The notes under the pieces: generated by a model | What the model saw: the letters and a program-made list of their open reading frames with translations, nothing else | The model's database searches: none | What the model was told of the DNA's origin: nothing | In this document: piece after piece, positions 61,180 through 64,000 of the stretch | How the letters are laid out: the number at the start of each line of letters is the position of its first letter | Numbering within the stretch: the first letter of the stretch is position 1 | NCBI GenBank assembly: GCA_019352055.1 | Contig: JABBOB010000004.1 | Span: 36,212 to 100,211, forward strand | Direction of reading: 5' to 3' | DNA from: Acidobacteriota bacterium | Lineage (GTDB): Bacteria > Actinomycetota > Actinomycetes > Actinomycetales > Microbacteriaceae | Length of the DNA stretch: 64,000 nucleotides | Position numbers and translations under genes: made by a program

Positions 61180-62049
61180 TCAGAGCTTCGGCACGAGCGG
61201 GGTGCCGTGGTCCCGGAGCCCCTCGTCGAGGTGGCCGTGCGTCGGCGCGACGTGTGCAAGCACGGCCTCCCAGGCGTCCACCACCGTCAACGATGCACTG
61301 TCGGAGACGGATCGGAGCTGCGCGGAGCGGGGGAGATGGCGGCGCCACCATCGCTCGTCCTCGGCGTCGAGGATCGGGTCGTCGGCGCCGGTGAGGACGA
61401 GCACGTCCGCAGCCAGATCCTCCAGGTGATGGGTCCACGCCGCGTTCGCGAGCAGGGCGCGGTCCCCGTCGATGCCGGCGTCCCCCTGCAGGAAGGCGTC
61501 GTCGAGCATCCGGTCGAGACGGTTCCCCAGGCCGAGGTGCCGACCGAACGCCGGGTCGTCGTCCGCGATGTGCAGGGCCTCCCTGCCGTCGCGGATCGCG
61601 AACGTCCTCCTCGCGAGCTTCTCGGCGTGCGCCGGAGCGGGGGCGGACACGAGGGCGAGCCGGTCGACCAGCTCTGGATGCCGCACCGCGAGGGCGGCTG
61701 CGACGATCGCGCCGGTCCCCCAGCCGATGACGCCGCAGCGCTCCAGGTCGGCGGCCGATATCCGGTCCGCGGTCCGCTCGTCCGAGGCGATGTAGGCGGC
61801 GACGTCGTCCGCTCGCTCGTACAGCGAGTGGGGCGCGCCCGGCGGCAACGCCTCGGTACCGCCGTATCCGGGTCGGTCGAGGGCGATCAGGTGGACGCCC
61901 CAGCGGTTGGTGACGATCGGATCGGGATCGAACGCGGAGGAGCCCGGGCTCGGGTGGCAGAGGATCACGAGTCGGTCCGCCGCGGGGTCGCCGAACGCGC
62001 TGAGCGCGACGGAGCCCCCCGACGGGAGCGCGGCGGTGACGTCGGCCAT
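61180..62049 (-). CDS. Alpha/beta hydrolase-fold protein lacking the nucleophile
   Basis: A 289-residue alpha/beta hydrolase-fold protein: LVILCHPSPGSSAFDPDP (oxyanion region), LIALDRPGYGGTEAL, then the elbow reads IGWGTGAIVAAALA with Gly111 where Ser should be (G-x-S-x-G), and VLVLTGADDPILDAEDERWW near the acid position. His near the C-terminus (THGHLDEGLRDHG) remains. Either catalysis is lost or another residue serves. It is the last gene of a minus-strand operon with the 113-residue protein and an SDR; ATG 62049 overlaps the preceding stop. Confidence 0.8.
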   Translation of the reverse strand: MADVTAALPSGGSVALSAFGDPAADRLVILCHPSPGSSAFDPDPIVTNRWGVHLIALDRPGYGGTEALPPGAPHSLYERADDVAAYIASDERTADRISAADLERCGVIGWGTGAIVAAALAVRHPELVDRLALVSAPAPAHAEKLARRTFAIRDGREALHIADDDPAFGRHLGLGNRLDRMLDDAFLQGDAGIDGDRALLANAAWTHHLEDLAADVLVLTGADDPILDAEDERWWRRHLPRSAQLRSVSDSASLTVVDAWEAVLAHVAPTHGHLDEGLRDHGTPLVPKL

Positions 62050-62390
62050 CAGGACCGCCGGCGGAGCTCGATCAGGGCGAGCGCCGAGGCGATCGCGACC
62101 TGCACGACCGCTGCTCTGCGGAAGCGGCTCGACACGACCGCGACCCCCACCATTGAGACGGCGTGCAGCGCGTCCACACAGCCGCCCACGGTGTGCGACG
62201 CCCCACCCAGGCGGGCGGTGGTGGCGCCCTGGATCAGCTGTCGAGCCCCGAGCACGCTGTGCACCCCGCCGGGGAACGCCCGGTGCTCCTCGCCCTGTCC
62301 GCTGGGGACGCGGCTGAGGACGAGGAGATCGGCGGTCCCGAGCGCGATCCGGGCGACCTCGACACCGAGACCCGCGGGCGCGGCCCTCAT
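62049..62390 (-). CDS. Hypothetical small membrane-associated protein, 113 residues
   Basis: A 113-residue Ala/Val-rich protein with two or three moderately hydrophobic helices (VGVAVVSSRFRRAAVVQVAI near the end), starting MRAAPAGLGVEVARIALGTA. Similar small proteins without a known function are often found beside oxidoreductases in actinobacteria. ATG 62390 overlaps the SDR stop by 4 bp, and the stop overlaps the hydrolase start (TGATG), so it is certainly part of the operon. Function unknown. Confidence 0.7.
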   Translation of the reverse strand: MRAAPAGLGVEVARIALGTADLLVLSRVPSGQGEEHRAFPGGVHSVLGARQLIQGATTARLGGASHTVGGCVDALHAVSMVGVAVVSSRFRRAAVVQVAIASALALIELRRRS

Positions 62391-63415
62391 CGCGTCGCCC
62401 GCCGCAGCGCGCCGGCGGTGGCGGCGGCGGCCGTCGCCGCGGCGGCTGCTGCCGCGAAGTAGGTCGTCGACCGGTGCCGGATCGCCCACGTCTGCGGGGT
62501 GATCCGCATCGACCGGTCGTCGAAGGCGCCGTGCGCGCCCTGGTCGCCCTGGTTCGACGGCTCGTACAGGTTCGGGCGCAGGGTGGGCAGGCCGGGATCG
62601 CCGTCCTGCTGTCCGGAGTACCCGGACTTGGCGAGGTACCAGTCGGCGACGCGGGTGCCCAGCCGGTTGCCGATGATCGTGAAGACCGTCGACTCGCCGA
62701 CCCAGGTGCGTCGACGCGGCCGCTCGGCGACGTCGACCACGACCTTGGCGCAGATCTCGGGCTGGTAGATCGGCGGGACGGGCTGCGCGTGCTTCGGGAG
62801 GCTCGACTTGACCCAGTTGAACTGCACGGTGTTCATCGCCGGCATGTCGACCTCGGACAGCGTCACGGCCGATCCGTCGTGCAGCAGCTCCGTGAGGACC
62901 GACTCGGTGAACCCCTTGATGGCGTGCTTCGAGGAGCAGTAGGCCGCCTGCAGCGGGATGCCGCGGTGGCCCAGTGCGGACCCGACCTGCACCACGCCGC
63001 CGCGGTTCCGGGGCTTCATCCGGGACAGCGCCGCGCGGGTGCCGTTCACGAAGCCGAGGAAGTCCACGCTCACCGCGCGCTCGAAGTCATCCGGGTCGGT
63101 GTCCAGGAACTCGCCGAACACCCCGACCATCGCGTCGTTGACCCACACGTCGATCTCGCCGAGCTCCCGCTCGACCTGGTCCGCGGCGGCCTCGACGGCC
63201 TTCCGGTCGGCGACGTCCGTCTCGATGCCGATCGCCCGCGGGCCGATGCGCTCGACGTCGCGGACCGCTCCGTCGAGGCCCTCACGACCCCGGGCGAGTA
63301 TCGCCACGTCCCATCCGCGCTCGGCGAACTCGCGGACGATTGCCCGCCCCAGCCCTGCGCTGCCCCCGGTGACCACAGCCACCCGTCGTCGTTCGGACTT
63401 CTTCTCGTTGCTCAC
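62387..63415 (-). CDS. SDR-family oxidoreductase with C-terminal extension
   Basis: A 342-residue SDR. TGGSAGLGRAIVREF near residue 14 binds the cofactor, VNDAMVGVFGEF replaces the usual NNAG, and Ser, Tyr and Lys appear in QVGSALGHRGIPLQAAYCSS followed by KHA. About 90 residues follow the catalytic domain, ending in an Ala-rich hydrophobic stretch that may touch the membrane. I favour GTG 63415; ATG 63445 is in frame but overlaps the TTGCA-N4-TGCAA dyad. Substrate unknown. It is probably controlled by the MarR gene upstream. Confidence 0.85.
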   Translation of the reverse strand: MSNEKKSERRRVAVVTGGSAGLGRAIVREFAERGWDVAILARGREGLDGAVRDVERIGPRAIGIETDVADRKAVEAAADQVERELGEIDVWVNDAMVGVFGEFLDTDPDDFERAVSVDFLGFVNGTRAALSRMKPRNRGGVVQVGSALGHRGIPLQAAYCSSKHAIKGFTESVLTELLHDGSAVTLSEVDMPAMNTVQFNWVKSSLPKHAQPVPPIYQPEICAKVVVDVAERPRRRTWVGESTVFTIIGNRLGTRVADWYLAKSGYSGQQDGDPGLPTLRPNLYEPSNQGDQGAHGAFDDRSMRITPQTWAIRHRSTTYFAAAAAAATAAAATAGALRRATR

Positions 63416-63431
63416 CCGCCCAGGAAAGCAT

Positions 63432-63445
63432 TTGCATATGTGCAA
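63432..63445. promoter_or_regulatory. Dyad TTGCA-N4-TGCAA, candidate MarR operator
   Basis: TTGCATATGTGCAA, an AT-rich island in very GC-rich DNA, lies between the MarR gene and the SDR gene it precedes. MarR proteins usually bind dyads of this size. Confidence 0.55.
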
Positions 63446-63475
63446 GCGGTCGATGTCGGCCCGACGTTCTCCGAG

Positions 63476-63928
63476 TCAGAGGCCGAACGACGGCGGATCG
63501 TCCAGGGCGGGTTCCCCGGCGATGTCCGCGAACCGGCGCAGGGTGTCCGCGAGCGCCGTGCGGTCCTCCGGCTGCATGGCGGAGAGGACGCGATCGAACC
63601 GACGTCGTCGCTCGGTCGTCACCTCGCGCACCAGGAGGTGGGCCGCCGGCGTCGCCGCCACGGTGACCTCCCTCCGATCCTCCGGACCGAGCGTCCGCTC
63701 CGCCCAGCCGCCCTTGACGAGGCGATCGACCACGCGGGTGATCGTCGAGGGGACGACATCGAGCCGGTCGCCGAGCGCGCCGCTGCGCTGCGGTCCGAGG
63801 GTGACGAGGAGGACGAGGACCCGGAACTGCGGCAGGGTCACCTGCTCGAGCGCCGATTGCATGCTCATCGCCACGATCCCGAGCAGCGCGCGCGATGCCC
63901 GGATCACGTCCTCCGTCTCGTCGGCCAT
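63476..63928 (-). CDS. MarR-family transcriptional regulator
   Basis: A 150-residue winged-helix regulator. TLPQFRVLVLLVTLGPQRSG leads into GDRLDVVPSTITRVVDRLVK (recognition helix), and the wing reads LGPEDRREVTVAATPAA. ATG 63928 has a strong GAGGAGG seven bases upstream; the longer frame has no family similarity. Its place 60 bp upstream of the SDR operon, with a dyad between, suggests local control in response to the SDR substrate or a related compound. The 72 bases beyond its start, to the window edge, show no gene I can support. Confidence 0.88.
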   Translation of the reverse strand: MADETEDVIRASRALLGIVAMSMQSALEQVTLPQFRVLVLLVTLGPQRSGALGDRLDVVPSTITRVVDRLVKGGWAERTLGPEDRREVTVAATPAAHLLVREVTTERRRRFDRVLSAMQPEDRTALADTLRRFADIAGEPALDDPPSFGL

Positions 63929-64000
63929 CGCTCCTCCTCGGCCGCCGGGCACCGAAGCAGTCGGCGGGCGCACAGGCGATACACGGCTGTTTCGACATCG

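Noticed and set aside
63929-64000. Start of a further gene at the right edge
   Set aside because: Only a shadow frame of the MarR gene runs here; no ribosome site or family-like N-terminus can be seen.

Overview
The window is GC-rich, densely coded chromosomal DNA from an actinobacterium, most likely of the family Microbacteriaceae. Three things point there: GTG/TTG starts and 4-bp stop-start overlaps are common; the gene run pcrA, sucC-sucD, DUF6350 membrane protein, purN-purH is familiar from that family; and there is a small protein of a type often found there (24765-25076). The genus cannot be fixed by eye. I see no rRNA, tRNA, CRISPR array, transposase or prophage.

Layout. 1-4031 (minus): an overlapping operon of a Nudix-type regulator (NrtR-like), NCS1 permease, isochorismatase-like hydrolase, ADP-ribosylglycohydrolase-like protein and PfkB kinase (cut by the window edge). 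4154-11833: guaA, an SGNH-GAF protein, a BI-1 membrane protein, a glycerophosphodiesterase, pcrA and an acetyltransferase. 11869-18005: a MarR regulator, sucCD, DUF6350, purNH. 18006-22087: a heterodimeric ABC exporter with a 250-nt leader carrying an 18-codon upstream ORF, then an unusual repeat block. 22089-26273: an alkyltransferase-like protein, two acetyltransferases, icd, two small proteins, purU. 26401-30745: MoxR, DUF58 and transglutaminase. 30691-33150: convergent glyA and folD, each behind its own ZTP riboswitch. 33266-43559: aldose epimerase, small proteins, prpDBC, a FetB-like permease, metY, two SDRs. 43695-47182: an MFS transporter and a GH3 glycosidase. 47248-54538: flavin reductase, an ABC-2 exporter with its histidine kinase and response regulator, a second SGNH-like/GAF protein, Dabb, PaiB-like and bifunctional-nuclease proteins. 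54587-61145: a coiled-coil protein, a small helical protein, pckG, a RamB-like regulator, a zinc ribbon, an IclR regulator and two decapitated pseudogenes. 61180-63928: a hydrolase, a small protein, an SDR and a MarR regulator.

How the genes work together. One theme is 10-formyl-tetrahydrofolate: purN and purH use it, purU hydrolyses it, and glyA and folD supply the one-carbon units. glyA and folD share ZTP control and a bidirectional terminator. A second theme is propionate/acetate and TCA-linked carbon: prpDBC, sucCD, icd, pckG, and RamB-like and IclR-like regulators flanked by two copies of an 18-bp dyad. Transcription signals are also consistent. Many genes have a TANNNT hexamer ending 6-8 nt before an ATG or GTG, which indicates leaderless mRNAs; I used this to correct several starts.

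The most novel material is the NrtR-type operon (possible N-ribosyl compound salvage), the two riboswitches (one embedded in the end of the transglutaminase gene), the uORF leader of the ABC exporter, the shared GAAGAT-N6-ATCTTC motif, and the divergent gene pair fused by a deletion.
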